The position numbers were made by a program, and so were the translations under genes. Shown here one piece after another: positions 45,049 through 54,738 of a stretch of 64,000 nt of DNA (position 1 is its first letter; each line of letters opens with the position of its first letter). Source of the DNA: DATFFO01 sp963772815. Its GTDB lineage: Bacteria > Actinomycetota > Acidimicrobiia > Spongiisociales > ZC4RG35. Location: positions 1 to 64,000 of the forward strand of contig CAVYYV010000004.1 of the NCBI GenBank assembly GCA_963772815.1, given 5' to 3'. The notes below the pieces were generated by a model. That model was not told the origin of the DNA. It ran no database searches and was given only the letters and a program-made list of their open reading frames with translations.

Positions 45049-47930
45049 GGGAGGGTTTGAGGGGGCGGAGAAACCAGTAGGGGCGGCGGGTTCCGTCGGG
45101 GGAGGTCCCGTCGGCGGGTCGGGTCAGGGACAGCCAACGCTGGTAGGCGGCTCGGGAACGGGCCGTGTCGACGGCGATGTCGCCGTGGCTGTCGCCAGGT
45201 TGGGCTTTGGTGACCCGGACGGCCTGGTGCCAGCAGTGCTGCCCGGAGATGGGGTCGGGTTGGACGGGGAAGGTGAGGTTTTGGTGGACGCCGACCTCGG
45301 TCCACCAGATGCGGCTGGTGTCGGGGTCGGCCGACGGGAACGGCCCGATACCGGCCTGGCGGTCGAGTTGCCAGGCGTCGGCCTGGTGTTGGAGCGAGAC
45401 GGTGGCCATGGCTTGGCGTTGGCCTTGGTCGGTGAGCTTCCAGCGTCCCATGTGATGCGAGCAGGCCACCACACCGGGTCGGATCCCTTCGGTGACCCAG
45501 GCTTTGACCACGAAGTGGCCGATTTCGGTTTCGACCCGGACCAGGTCCCCAGTGGCGACGTCGAGACGGGAGGCGTCGGTGGGGTGGATCCAGAGCGGGT
45601 TGGTGTGGGCGATCTCGTCCAGCCATTTGGCGTTGGCGGAGCGGGTGTGGATCTGGGTGGGGAGCCGGAAGGTGGAGATGAGCGGCATCTGACCGGCCTC
45701 CAGGTTATTCGGGTGGATGTGGCTGCGGATGTAGCCGGGGAGGGCATGTTCTGACCATCCCCAGTCGACCATGGTGGCCGAGTAGAACTCCAACTTCCCC
45801 GACGGGGTGGGGAATCCCGCTAGGACCTGCCCGTCGACTTTCACTCCGACCGGTCGCCGTCCCTCCGAGTCGGGGTCGGGGCTGGATTGGGGAACCACGT
45901 TGGGCCTGGCCGGTTTGGGCGCCGCGGTGTAGACCCGCCCGAAGGGGTCCTCGCCCGGGTCGGCCAACTCGTCGTTGCCCACCGGCTGCTCGTGGACGGC
46001 TCCAACGCCTTTGGTCACCTCGAACGCGCCGTAGCGTCGCATGTACTGGAGCGGAGTGAGTCCTTCGGCGGCGGCGGCTTCGGGCAGACCGGGGACCGAG
46101 TTCTCGAACATCCACCCGTAGTACTCGTCCACGCCCAGCTTGGTGCCCGGATCGGCCTTGGATTCGTAGTACTGGCGGATACCCAAAGAGCCGTCGGGGT
46201 CGATCCGCCAGGACAACTCGATCCAGAACTCGTTCTCTTCCCACACCTCACCGGGGTTGACCTGGCGGGTGTCGGTGATCTCCTCGCCGGCCCGTTCACG
46301 GGCGGCGCGCAGCACCGGCTGGCGGAACCCGATCCACTGCCCGTCATACTGCTCGTAGGACGCAACGTCGTGACGTTCCGACGATAGGCCCATGGGCAGC
46401 ACATAGTCGGCGAAATAGGCCGTCTCCGACCAGGTGGGGGTGAGCGCCACATGCAAGCCGACCTTTGAGGGGTCGGTCAGCATCTCGATCCAACTGAACC
46501 CGTCGGGGTTGGTCCACACCGGGTTGTACACCCGGGAGAAGTAGACGTCGATGCTCCCCCGCCCCTCGCCCACGAAATGGGGCAGCAGGAAGGACAGCTC
46601 ATGCATGGCCAGCGGATACTCCAGCGGCCAGGTGAGCTCGTTCCACACCGGCGGATGAGGAGGGGAGTGGATCGGACGGGGTACGAACTTGTTCCAGGCG
46701 TTGGGATAGGTGCCGCCCGGTGTGGCCACCGCCCCCATCAGGGCGTTGAGCAGAAACAGGGTGCGCGACACCTGCCATCCGCCCAGGTTCCCCGCCGCCG
46801 CCGACCGCCAATTGTGAGTCGACAAACGAGTACCCGCCCCCGCCACCAGCTCGGCGACCTCCACGAAGCACGTCGGCGGCGATGCCCGACTCGGCCGAGG
46901 CGAACTCGAAAGTGAACTCGGCGTACAAGCCCGCCAGAACCTCCTCGAACGCTTCGAACGTGGAAGGAAGGTCGGGATGCTGGGCGGCCAGGTACCGGTC
47001 CCAGTTCCACCAGCGGCGCACGAACTCACGGTTGTAACGGCCGGTCTGAATGAGATGGTTGGCGATGGCCAGGTTGATGGCCGCCTCCGACCCCGGATAA
47101 GGCGACAGCCAATGATCGGCATGGGTGGCGGTGTTCGACAGCCGGGTGTCCAACACCACCAGCTTGGCGCCCCGACGACGGGCGTCGGTGATGCGCTGAG
47201 CATGAGGATTGAAATAGTGGCCCGCCTCCAAATGAGCCGAGATCAGATAGATCACCTCGGCGTTGGCGTGGTCGGGGCTGGGCCGATCCAGACCCATCCA
47301 CAACTCATAACCCACCCGCGATCCCGACGAGCACACGTTGGTGTGCGAGTTGTGCCCATCGATACCCCAGGAAGCCATCACCCGCTCGGTGAAACCATCC
47401 TCACCCGGCCGACCCACGTGATACATGACCTGATTGCGGCGCCCCTCGCTCAACGCGGCCCGGATCCTGGCGGCGATGTCGTCCAGAGCCTCGTCCCAAT
47501 CCACCTGCACCCACCGGCCCTCACCCCGGGCCCCGACCCGCTTCAACGGATACAGGATCCGATCCGGGTCGGTGACCTGGTTCACCACCGCCGGGCCCTT
47601 GGCGCAGTTGCGTCCCCTCGAACCCGGATGCTCGGGATTGCCCTCGAACTTGCGCACCTGCAACGTGTCCCGATCCACATACGCCAACAGGCCACAAGCC
47701 GACTCACAGTTGAAACACGTCGTAGGCACCAACGCATAACGCTTCTCGACCCGCTCCGGCCACGACCGCGAATCCAACTCCACCCAATCGTCCCAACGCT
47801 CCCGGGGAGGAAACGACGCCAAATGGACCCGCGACGGACCCGGATAGAACGTCTCCCCACGGGCCTCCACCTCGGCCCGAGCCGCCGACACCAACCCACC
47901 CAACTCTCCCAGGCGATCCGTCACCACCAT
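45020..47930 (-). CDS. Molybdopterin oxidoreductase catalytic subunit (DMSO reductase family), one frameshift
   Basis: About 970 residues on the minus strand. An N-terminal [4Fe-4S] site, TTCFNCESACGLLAY with NCAKGPA (C-x2-C-x3-C-xn-C), precedes the bis-MGD domains (HNSHTNVCSSGSRVGYELWM, AVATPGGTYPNAWNKF, and a C-terminal ARSANAKWLDE/VRVETEIGHFVVKAWV cap). The likely Mo ligand is the Cys in NVCSSG. No twin-arginine signal is seen, so it is probably cytoplasmic. The start is the ATG at 47930 or the GTG at 47924 just after AAGGAG. Near 46877 an extra C breaks the frame; without it GIAADVFVEVAELVAGAGTR is restored. The substrate is unknown: polysulfide, thiosulfate or sulfite (SoeA-like) are candidates. 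Confidence 0.82.
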
Positions 47931-47937
47931 CTCCTTC

Positions 47938-49476
47938 TCATGCCAGCGGCACCGCCTGTCCCGACTGGACATAGGCATGCTCATAAGACAACAACCCGAC
48001 CAGGGCGAAGGGAGCCGCCCACACCCCCATCCAGGGCGCCAGAACCGCCACCGCCATCAACCCCACCGACACCCATAAGAACCAGGCGTACCGGCCCCGG
48101 GTCATCTCCCACACCGCGGCATGGGCATGGGCGGTGCCATGCGGCAGAACAACCTCCCCCCACACCAACAACAGATGCACCAACGCCGCCCCACCCAACA
48201 GCCAACCCAAAGCCTCAGTGGCGGCCGAATCGACGAAGGCGTCGACCATCAACAACCCCGCCGCTCCCCCCAAAACCGCCTGCACCGCGATATGAGGAGG
48301 CAACAGCGGCGACTGCCACAAATCCCGAGCCTTGGACTGGGCAAACAGAAACGCCGTGTACACCGCCGCCATCACCGACAACGGCAAACCCGCCACCGCC
48401 AAACCCTGGCGCAAACCCACCCAATCGACCATCCCCGACAACACCTGGGCGGCCAGCACCGCCCCGTAAGCCAGGATGATCACCGCCCCCCGCACCAACC
48501 AACTGCGCCACTGGGGCTGGGTGAACAACAACAAGAACCGCCCCGGATGCTTCAAATCCGCCACCAGAATCACCCCGGTTGCTGCCAAGAACACCAACCC
48601 CACCACCGGCGCCGCCCACACGAACAGATCCGCCGACCAACCCAGGAACCCCGTCAACACCAACAGCAAAGCCACCAGATAGGCCCCGGCCGCCAACGAC
48701 TTCGTCCACGTGTACAGGCTGACCGGCCAACCCCACGGCGCTCGATGCGGCACGTCATAAGACACCAGCGCCGCCGCCGACGAATTCGCCCGTCCAGCAC
48801 GCATACCGCTCCCCACCCCCGGACCCTGCCCCGCCCACGCATACAGACCCCCCTCCGGCCGGCGAGCCGACAAAGGATCCAACGTCGACTGATGAGCCCC
48901 CACATAGAACAACTTGGGTCGGGTCTCCTTCTCCGGGCGACGCACCGAAACCGGCTTGCGACCCACCACCCCGGCCACCGCAGACGACGGATCGTTCACA
49001 TCCCCCACCAGGATCGCCTCCGTCGGGCACACCACCACACAGGCCGGCTCCAACCCCACATCCAACCTGTGCGCGCAGAAGTTGCACTTCTCCGCCGAGT
49101 GATCCTCGGGATTGATAAAGATCGCGTCATAAGGACAAGCCGCCATACACGCCTTGCACCCGATACAGACCCGCTTGTCGAAATCCACGATCCCATCCGA
49201 ACGAGCGAACATGGCCGCCGTCGGACACGCCGCCACACACGGAGCATCCTCACACTGATTACAACGAGTCACCTGAAACGCCCGCCGCACCTGGGGAAAC
49301 ACCCCCACATCCACCGACTTCACATAAGTGCGAGTCACCCCCAACGGCACCTCATTCTCCGACTTACACGCCGTCGTACACGCATGACAACCAATACACA
49401 CCGACTGATCGATCACCTTCACCCAACCGGCAGGCTTCGATTCAGCAATCTGGGAGTGGCGGAGAGGTACGTTCAT
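47938..49476 (-). CDS. Fused four-cluster ferredoxin / NrfD membrane subunit
   Basis: A 512-residue minus-strand protein joining two subunits that are usually separate. Residues 1-185 hold four [4Fe-4S] motifs: CIGCHACTTACKSEN, RCNQCEDAPCVAACPTAA, CIGCKACMAACPYDA and CNFCAHR with ACVVVCPTEA. After a linker, residues 235-510 have about eight membrane helices in the PsrC/NrfD pattern (SLAAGAYLVALLLVLTGFLG, GRFLLLFTQPQWRSW, WGEVVLPHGTAHAHAAVWEM), which exchange electrons with quinone. No Tat signal is seen, so the Fe-S part is cytoplasmic. It is first in the operon and ends eight bases before the catalytic gene. Confidence 0.88.
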   Translation of the reverse strand: MNVPLRHSQIAESKPAGWVKVIDQSVCIGCHACTTACKSENEVPLGVTRTYVKSVDVGVFPQVRRAFQVTRCNQCEDAPCVAACPTAAMFARSDGIVDFDKRVCIGCKACMAACPYDAIFINPEDHSAEKCNFCAHRLDVGLEPACVVVCPTEAILVGDVNDPSSAVAGVVGRKPVSVRRPEKETRPKLFYVGAHQSTLDPLSARRPEGGLYAWAGQGPGVGSGMRAGRANSSAAALVSYDVPHRAPWGWPVSLYTWTKSLAAGAYLVALLLVLTGFLGWSADLFVWAAPVVGLVFLAATGVILVADLKHPGRFLLLFTQPQWRSWLVRGAVIILAYGAVLAAQVLSGMVDWVGLRQGLAVAGLPLSVMAAVYTAFLFAQSKARDLWQSPLLPPHIAVQAVLGGAAGLLMVDAFVDSAATEALGWLLGGAALVHLLLVWGEVVLPHGTAHAHAAVWEMTRGRYAWFLWVSVGLMAVAVLAPWMGVWAAPFALVGLLSYEHAYVQSGQAVPLA

Positions 49477-50083
49477 CGCTCAGATCATCCGCCCGAAGCT
49501 TGTGCCAAGCGCGGCAGCCGCGTCCACATGGACGAGCATCGTAACTGCGTGCGGGCCGGGCCTTCGCGGTGTGGCGGGCCTCGGCTATTCGTCCGGCGTT
49601 TGGGAGTTTCGACCAGAGAACCTTGCCGCCCACGGCGTAGCTGATCGCAAACACCACTGCTGGGTCAGCCACCTGAGCGCGTTCAATAGAACGGGTAGGC
49701 GCCTGCTGGCCTGCGATTCAAGGACCAATGGGCAGACCACGGTATGGAGCTCACACCAACGTCAGCCACGTCCTCGGTGAGGACGATGCGCGACATTGAT
49801 CCGTCGGGTTCCGGCCCATCTCGTCTCACCCAGCCGCGCGCCCCTGAAACCGTCCCGCGCGCCCCTCTGATCCTTAGCCTCCAGACCAACCCGTTTCCCC
49901 TGAAGCACCCACCGTCACCCGGATCCAGGCTAGTCGACGGCCCCGTTCCGCGTCGAACGGGAATCGGGGGTTATGAGAGGGAGTGGGCTTCTATCCCCAA
50001 GCCTCCCACCCAGATCCCTCCCGGCGCATGGCGGCCCGTCCGACCTCTCCTACAGTGACCCCACGGCCACCACCGTGGAGATC
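49477..50083. other. Intergenic between divergent operons
   Basis: About 600 bases with no clear gene; promoters for both directions must lie here. GTTCAATAGAACGGGT at 49681-49696 is an inverted match to the dispersed-element core, but the rest of the unit is weak. Confidence 0.4.
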
Positions 50084-51100
50084 ATGCCGACGTACACACG
50101 GTCCGAGATCAAGGACTGGGCTCGAGAGCACATGCAAGGGGTCTGCAACGTGATCATCCCCAGCTACACGGCAGACCTCAGAGACATCAACGAGGCCGGG
50201 ATCCGGCACGATGTCCGCCGCAACATCGAACTCGGATTCTGGGGCGCCCTGCTCGTTTCGGAAGCAGGCACCACACACGACGAGATGCGTCGCTTCATGG
50301 AGATCGCCGTCGACGAAGCGCGGGGACGGCACCACTTCGTGTTGCAGGCAGCCTTCGACACGCCTGAAGACATCATCGAGATGGGCCGGGCGGCCACCGA
50401 CATCGGGATCGATGCCCTGCTCCTCGGTCAGCCGAACAGCTTCTACCCTCGAACGCCCGACAGCCTCGAGGCGTACACCCGACACGTCTGCGCCTCCGTG
50501 GATCTGGCGGTCGTGCTGTTCATCGTGGCCCATTCGAACCTGGCCAGGCTGGACCCCAGCGGCTATCCGCGGGAGGTTCTCGACCGGGTCGTCCACCTCG
50601 ACAACGTCGCCGCGGTGAAATACGAACTGGGGCGTCACAACACCACGATCACATATGAGACGTTCCGCCGCCTGGAGAACCAAGGCGTCCTGCTCTCGGA
50701 CCCGATGGAGTACAACGCCCCGATGTGGATCGACCTCTTCGGGATGCAATGGATGGGGACCAGCAACTACGAGTACTACGGCGACCGGGTTCCCCGTCTG
50801 TTCACCGCGCTTCGCGACGGCCGAACCGACGAGGGCATGGCGCTGTGGTGGGGCATCCACCCGGTGCGGCAGGCGAGAGCTCGCCAGATGTCATCCATGT
50901 CGGGAGCCAACTTCATCCACCGTTACCTCTGGAAGTACCAGGCGTGGCTGAACGGATACAACGGGGGCCCGATCCGCCAGCCCGCCATGAAGCTGACGGA
51001 CGACCAGATGCGAGCCGCGGCGGCACCGCTCATTCAGACCGAAATCGCCTCCAATGCCGTCGAACTCGCCGACTTCTTCGTCGGAAGGAACCCGGCTTGA
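50084..51100 (+). CDS. Dihydrodipicolinate synthase (DapA)-family lyase/aldolase
   Basis: A 338-residue TIM-barrel protein of the DapA/NAL family, class I Schiff-base lyases. The expected lysine is K179 in NVAAVKYELG and the partner tyrosine is Y121 in QPNSFYPRTP. GFWGALLVSEAGTTHDE replaces the usual GTTGE substrate loop, and the chain is about 40 residues longer than DapA, so it is not a housekeeping DapA; the substrate is unknown. The ATG at 50084 follows GTGGAG. Its stop overlaps the next start (TGATG), so it is co-translated with the ornithine cyclodeaminase-family gene. Confidence 0.85.
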   Translation: MPTYTRSEIKDWAREHMQGVCNVIIPSYTADLRDINEAGIRHDVRRNIELGFWGALLVSEAGTTHDEMRRFMEIAVDEARGRHHFVLQAAFDTPEDIIEMGRAATDIGIDALLLGQPNSFYPRTPDSLEAYTRHVCASVDLAVVLFIVAHSNLARLDPSGYPREVLDRVVHLDNVAAVKYELGRHNTTITYETFRRLENQGVLLSDPMEYNAPMWIDLFGMQWMGTSNYEYYGDRVPRLFTALRDGRTDEGMALWWGIHPVRQARARQMSSMSGANFIHRYLWKYQAWLNGYNGGPIRQPAMKLTDDQMRAAAAPLIQTEIASNAVELADFFVGRNPA

Positions 51101-52092
51101 TGGTCCGCATCCTCGACGGACCCACGATCGACTCCATCCTCACCGTGGACCTCGCGCTCGACGCCATGCGTCGCGCCTTCGCTCTCGAGGGAGCCGGCCG
51201 GGCCGGCCCTGCCGCCCGCGTCGACATAGGGCACCCCAAGGGATGGATGCGGGTCCTCCCCGCAGCCTTCGAGGGCCTCGGCGTGTTCGGCCTGAAGACG
51301 ATCTCGATGCAGACGGGCCTCGGTGTTCGCTACGCGGTTATCGTCCACGATCTCGAGAGCGGGGCACTCCGCGCCCTCGTCGACGCACAGGCGATCACGG
51401 GCGCCAGAACCGGCGCCACGGCAGCCGTGGCGGCAGAGCACCTCTGTCGGCCCGACATCGAGCGAGCCGCCGTCATCGGCACCGGATCCGTGGCTCGGTC
51501 CCAGCTGCCTGCCCTGCAGGCCGTTCGGCCAGTCGAGGAGATCCGCGTCTTCTCACGCAACGCGGCCAACCGGTCCGAGTTCATCGACGAGATGCGCGAC
51601 GTCGTCGATGCCCGCTTCGTCGACTGCTCGACGGTCGACGAAGCCGTCGAAGGCGCGTCGCTGGTGACCCTTGCGACGAAAGCGCCGCAGCCGGTGCTGG
51701 TACCCGAACACCTCCGTCGGGGTATGCACGTCAACTCCGTTGGTGCCGCCCGGCCGAACCTCTGCGAGCTGGATCCCGACGCCTTCGGCAGGTTCGATCT
51801 CATCGTCTGCGACTCCGTCGAGCTCGTCTACGGGCAGGCCGGTGACGCCGTCGCCGCGGTCGAGCGGGGGTTGGACCCGGATCGATCCCGGTCTCTCGGC
51901 TCGCTGGTGGCCGGGCTGCACCCCGGCCGGACCGCGCCCGAGCAACTCACCCTGTTCAAGTCCACCGGAACCGGCCTCCAGGACCTGGCACTGGCGTCGG
52001 CTGTCCTCGAGATCGCCGACGCACGGAACCTCGGGGTCGAGGTCGGAGAGACGCTCACCCTCAAGCGGTTCGGGGCCACAGGCCGAACCTGA
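51100..52092 (+). CDS. Ornithine cyclodeaminase/mu-crystallin family protein
   Basis: A 330-residue NAD(P)-binding enzyme of the OCD/mu-crystallin family: LALDAMRRAFALEGAGRAGP near the N-terminus, GVRYAVIVHDLESGALRALV, TGARTGATAAVAAEHL, and the dinucleotide fold at AVIGTGSVARSQLPALQAV (about residues 126-144). Members cyclise ornithine or act as imine reductases or amino-acid dehydrogenases, so the reaction is open. It is coupled to the DapA-like gene upstream. A damaged, inverted copy of its last two thirds lies at 41478-41957. Confidence 0.88.
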   Translation: MVRILDGPTIDSILTVDLALDAMRRAFALEGAGRAGPAARVDIGHPKGWMRVLPAAFEGLGVFGLKTISMQTGLGVRYAVIVHDLESGALRALVDAQAITGARTGATAAVAAEHLCRPDIERAAVIGTGSVARSQLPALQAVRPVEEIRVFSRNAANRSEFIDEMRDVVDARFVDCSTVDEAVEGASLVTLATKAPQPVLVPEHLRRGMHVNSVGAARPNLCELDPDAFGRFDLIVCDSVELVYGQAGDAVAAVERGLDPDRSRSLGSLVAGLHPGRTAPEQLTLFKSTGTGLQDLALASAVLEIADARNLGVEVGETLTLKRFGATGRT

Positions 52093-52256
52093 TAGCCCAG
52101 GCCGATGGGCCAATCCCACACCTTGGGCCGATGCGGTTGGCTCTAAGGTTTCATTTGGTGCAGAGGCTCTTGCAGGCGATTCGAGGGGTCGGGGTGACCA
52201 CCGGCCTTCGCCGGCCCGTGGGAAGCCGATGCCCGACATCGTGAGAAGGAGAGAGC

Positions 52257-53840
52257 ATGACGAAGACGGCTGACATCGTCGTCGCCGGGGCCGGACACAA
52301 CAGTCTCGTGACGGCGGCATATCTGGCGAGCGCCGGCTATGAGATCGCCATCGTCGACGCACGACCGATCCCCGGCGGTGGTGCCACCACCGAGGAGTTA
52401 CTGCTGGACGGATTCTGGGTGGACACCTGCTCGACCGGACACACACTGATCCAGGTCAACCCGCTGATTCGCAACGACGAGCTGGGCCTAGTCGCCAAAT
52501 ACGGCCTCTCCTACATCGATCCCGACCCGGTTGAGGTGGTGGCCTTCCCGGACGGTGAGGCGATCACGATGTGGCTCGACCTCAACGAGACCTGCGCCGA
52601 GATCGCCCGATTCTCACAGCGCGATGCAGAGGCGTATCGCCGTCTGCTCGACGAGTGGGACGAGATCAAGGGTGTGGTGGGCGCCACCCGGTTCAGACCG
52701 GTCGGATACGGACCCAGCCCACAAGAGGTGATGGCGAGCCACCCCCGCGGGGGTGTGTGGATGCGCCGTTCGATGATGAGCGCCCGTGACCTCATCCTGC
52801 ACGATTTCGAGAGCCCCCACGTACGCGCCTTCATGGGCTGGATGGCATCGCAGACGGCGGTACCGATCGACGGCGCCGGTACCGGTCTACTCGCCTATCA
52901 GATCATCGGGGGGCGACAGGTCCGTAGCTGGTCGATCCCCGTCGGCGGATCGGGGAAGTTGGTGGAGGCGCTCGTCGGTTATCTCGAAGACCACGGAGCA
53001 ACGATCGATTGCGGCCAGACGGTGTCCGAGCTGATCCTCGACGACGGTCGCTGCGTCGGGCTTCGGACCGAGAACGGCGAGGAGTACCGGGCTCGTCGTG
53101 CCGTCTTGTCGACGATCCATGTCAAGCACCTCGTGGACATGGCGCCGCCGGAGGCGTGGGGCGAGGACTTCCTCTACGGAGTCGACACCTATCACGTAGG
53201 CATCCCCTTCTTCGCCGCCTACTTCGCCACCACCGCCGCGCCGGCCTTCACGACCCACGACGGTTCCCGATCCTCGGTATCGGCCGGCGTCGCCGGCTGG
53301 ATCGACGACCTGGCTCGCGGTGCCCGCAGAGTCTCGGACGGGCAGTATTGCGAGGAGGATCCCTTCCTGCTCGTGGCCACACCCACGCTCGCCGATCCGA
53401 GTCGCAGCCCCGGTGGAACCCACACCGTGAAGATGGTGACCTTCAACGCCTACGATCCGGGTGGTGGACCACGGCGTTGGGACGACATCAAGGGGACGCA
53501 CTCCGACCGTCAGGTCGAGTACCTGCGGCGGTTCGCCCCCAATTTCACCGACGACGTGATCATGGCGCGCATGGTGAAGTCCCCCCTGGACATCGAGCGG
53601 ATCAACCCGCACATGGTCCACGGGGCCCCACACGGTGGGGACCGAGGAATCGCATTCACCGGTGCGCAGCGACCCGTCCCGGGATGGGCCCAGCACAGGA
53701 TGCCGGTTCCCGGCCTGTACCAGACCGGAGGGACCACGCACCCGGGCGGTTCGATCACCGGCGCGCCCGGTCGCAATGCGGCGATCGTGATGTTGGAGGA
53801 CCTGGGTCACGATCCGGCGGAGTTCACGGCGCTCGACTGA
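52257..53840 (+). CDS. FAD-dependent oxidoreductase, phytoene desaturase-like
   Basis: A 527-residue flavoprotein. The N-terminal dinucleotide motif is IVVAGAGHNSLVTAAYLASA (about residues 8-27), then DARPIPGGGATTEELLLDGF with the typical G-G-x-x-x-T loop of the CrtI/amine-oxidase superfamily. The second FAD contact is near the end (GLYQTGGTTHPGGSITGAPG). The family includes carotenoid isomerases, desaturases and amine oxidases; no carotenoid genes are near, so the substrate is unknown. GAGAAGGAGAG precedes the ATG at 52257. It follows the OCD-like gene by 164 bases and may belong to its operon. Confidence 0.85.
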   Translation: MTKTADIVVAGAGHNSLVTAAYLASAGYEIAIVDARPIPGGGATTEELLLDGFWVDTCSTGHTLIQVNPLIRNDELGLVAKYGLSYIDPDPVEVVAFPDGEAITMWLDLNETCAEIARFSQRDAEAYRRLLDEWDEIKGVVGATRFRPVGYGPSPQEVMASHPRGGVWMRRSMMSARDLILHDFESPHVRAFMGWMASQTAVPIDGAGTGLLAYQIIGGRQVRSWSIPVGGSGKLVEALVGYLEDHGATIDCGQTVSELILDDGRCVGLRTENGEEYRARRAVLSTIHVKHLVDMAPPEAWGEDFLYGVDTYHVGIPFFAAYFATTAAPAFTTHDGSRSSVSAGVAGWIDDLARGARRVSDGQYCEEDPFLLVATPTLADPSRSPGGTHTVKMVTFNAYDPGGGPRRWDDIKGTHSDRQVEYLRRFAPNFTDDVIMARMVKSPLDIERINPHMVHGAPHGGDRGIAFTGAQRPVPGWAQHRMPVPGLYQTGGTTHPGGSITGAPGRNAAIVMLEDLGHDPAEFTALD

Positions 53841-54371
53841 ACGAAGGGCTGACACGAATAGGCCGGGATCCGGAGCGGGTAGAAATCATCGAGACGATCG
53901 CCGGCAACGACTTGCACCTCATGTATGACGAGGTCGGGGACGGGCTCGACGCCCCGATCTTCCCGGGCAAGCCCCCGGGACGGTCCATTCCCCGTCGTGC
54001 TACTCGCGTCGGGCAAAGGCGGCGAGGGGATGCGATGGGTCCGCACGCCTGCGCCAATCCGCTACCTCATGATGGCGGATCGATGCAGGCTAGGTCTGTG
54101 CCTGGTTGAGACACCGCAGGCAAGAATGCGAATGGGTCTCGTCCGACCACGATCTCCGTGGCTACATCTATCCAATCTGTGGCTCCGACGGCGAGTACGA
54201 GGTCGACGACGTACAGGAGAAGGCGACAGCCCACGTGATCGGATATCCGGACGGGCGATTGAAACCCTGAGCCACGATGGCGCCGGGAGCATTTGCCCAA
54301 ATCAACAATCGATTGCATGATCGGCCAGGATCGATGCGATAAGCATCGGCGGAGACCTGGAAAGGAAGCCA
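53841..54371. other. 531-base gap with gene-like remnants
   Basis: Right after the FAD gene, another frame reads GLTRIGRDPERVEIIETIAG and NDLHLMYDEVGDGLDAPIFP before decaying. Near 54110-54270 a third frame gives CEWVSSDHDLRGYIYPICGS. Both look like pieces of lost genes, but neither has a start or a family I can name. Confidence 0.35.
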
Positions 54372-54653
54372 ATGATCCACTTCATCGTCCATGACGAAAA
54401 CGACTCGGTTGGAGTCGTGGTCGTCGAAGGAATCGAAGCAGGCGACGCTATCGACGGGTGGATCATGGACCAGCAGCGCGACATCCAGGTCCAGGCGAAG
54501 GACGCCATCCCCATCGGCCACAAGCTGGCGGTCACCGACCTCGCTGAGAAAGACACGGTGATCAAGTACGGGGTCGACATCGGCCGCGTGGTGGCTCCGA
54601 TCAAGGTCGGCGAGCACGTCCACGTCCACAACGTCAAGACCAAGCGTTGGTGA
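54372..54653 (+). CDS. SAF-domain small subunit of a UxaA/sulfolactate sulfo-lyase-type enzyme
   Basis: A 93-residue SAF-domain protein: SVGVVVVEGIEAGDAI, DAIPIGHKLAVTDLAEKDTV, IKYGVDIGRVVAPIKVGEHV and the closing HVHNVKTKRW. It matches the small subunit of altronate/galactarate dehydratases and of (2R)-sulfolactate sulfo-lyase (SuyA). Split subunits followed by the large one are typical of SuyAB but also occur in sugar-acid dehydratases. The gene is 85 bases before its partner at 54739. The ATG at 54372 follows GGAAAGG. Confidence 0.82.
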   Translation: MIHFIVHDENDSVGVVVVEGIEAGDAIDGWIMDQQRDIQVQAKDAIPIGHKLAVTDLAEKDTVIKYGVDIGRVVAPIKVGEHVHVHNVKTKRW

Positions 54654-54738
54654 TTCGGCCGGTCACGACAACACCCCTGGCGTCTCACCGTCACCGTTGA
54701 ACTCCGTACTGCCATCGAAAGAAGCAGGAGGCCACACC

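Noticed and set aside
47230..47330. Selenocysteine in the molybdenum oxidoreductase, by analogy with formate dehydrogenases
   Set aside because: The likely metal-ligand region reads NVCSSG with a normal Cys codon and no in-frame TGA.
46977..49644. Two long plus-strand open frames (about 500 codons each) opposite the molybdenum operon
   Set aside because: They are made of Pro/Arg/His/Thr-rich runs mirroring high-GC third positions of the real minus-strand genes, with no recognisable motif.
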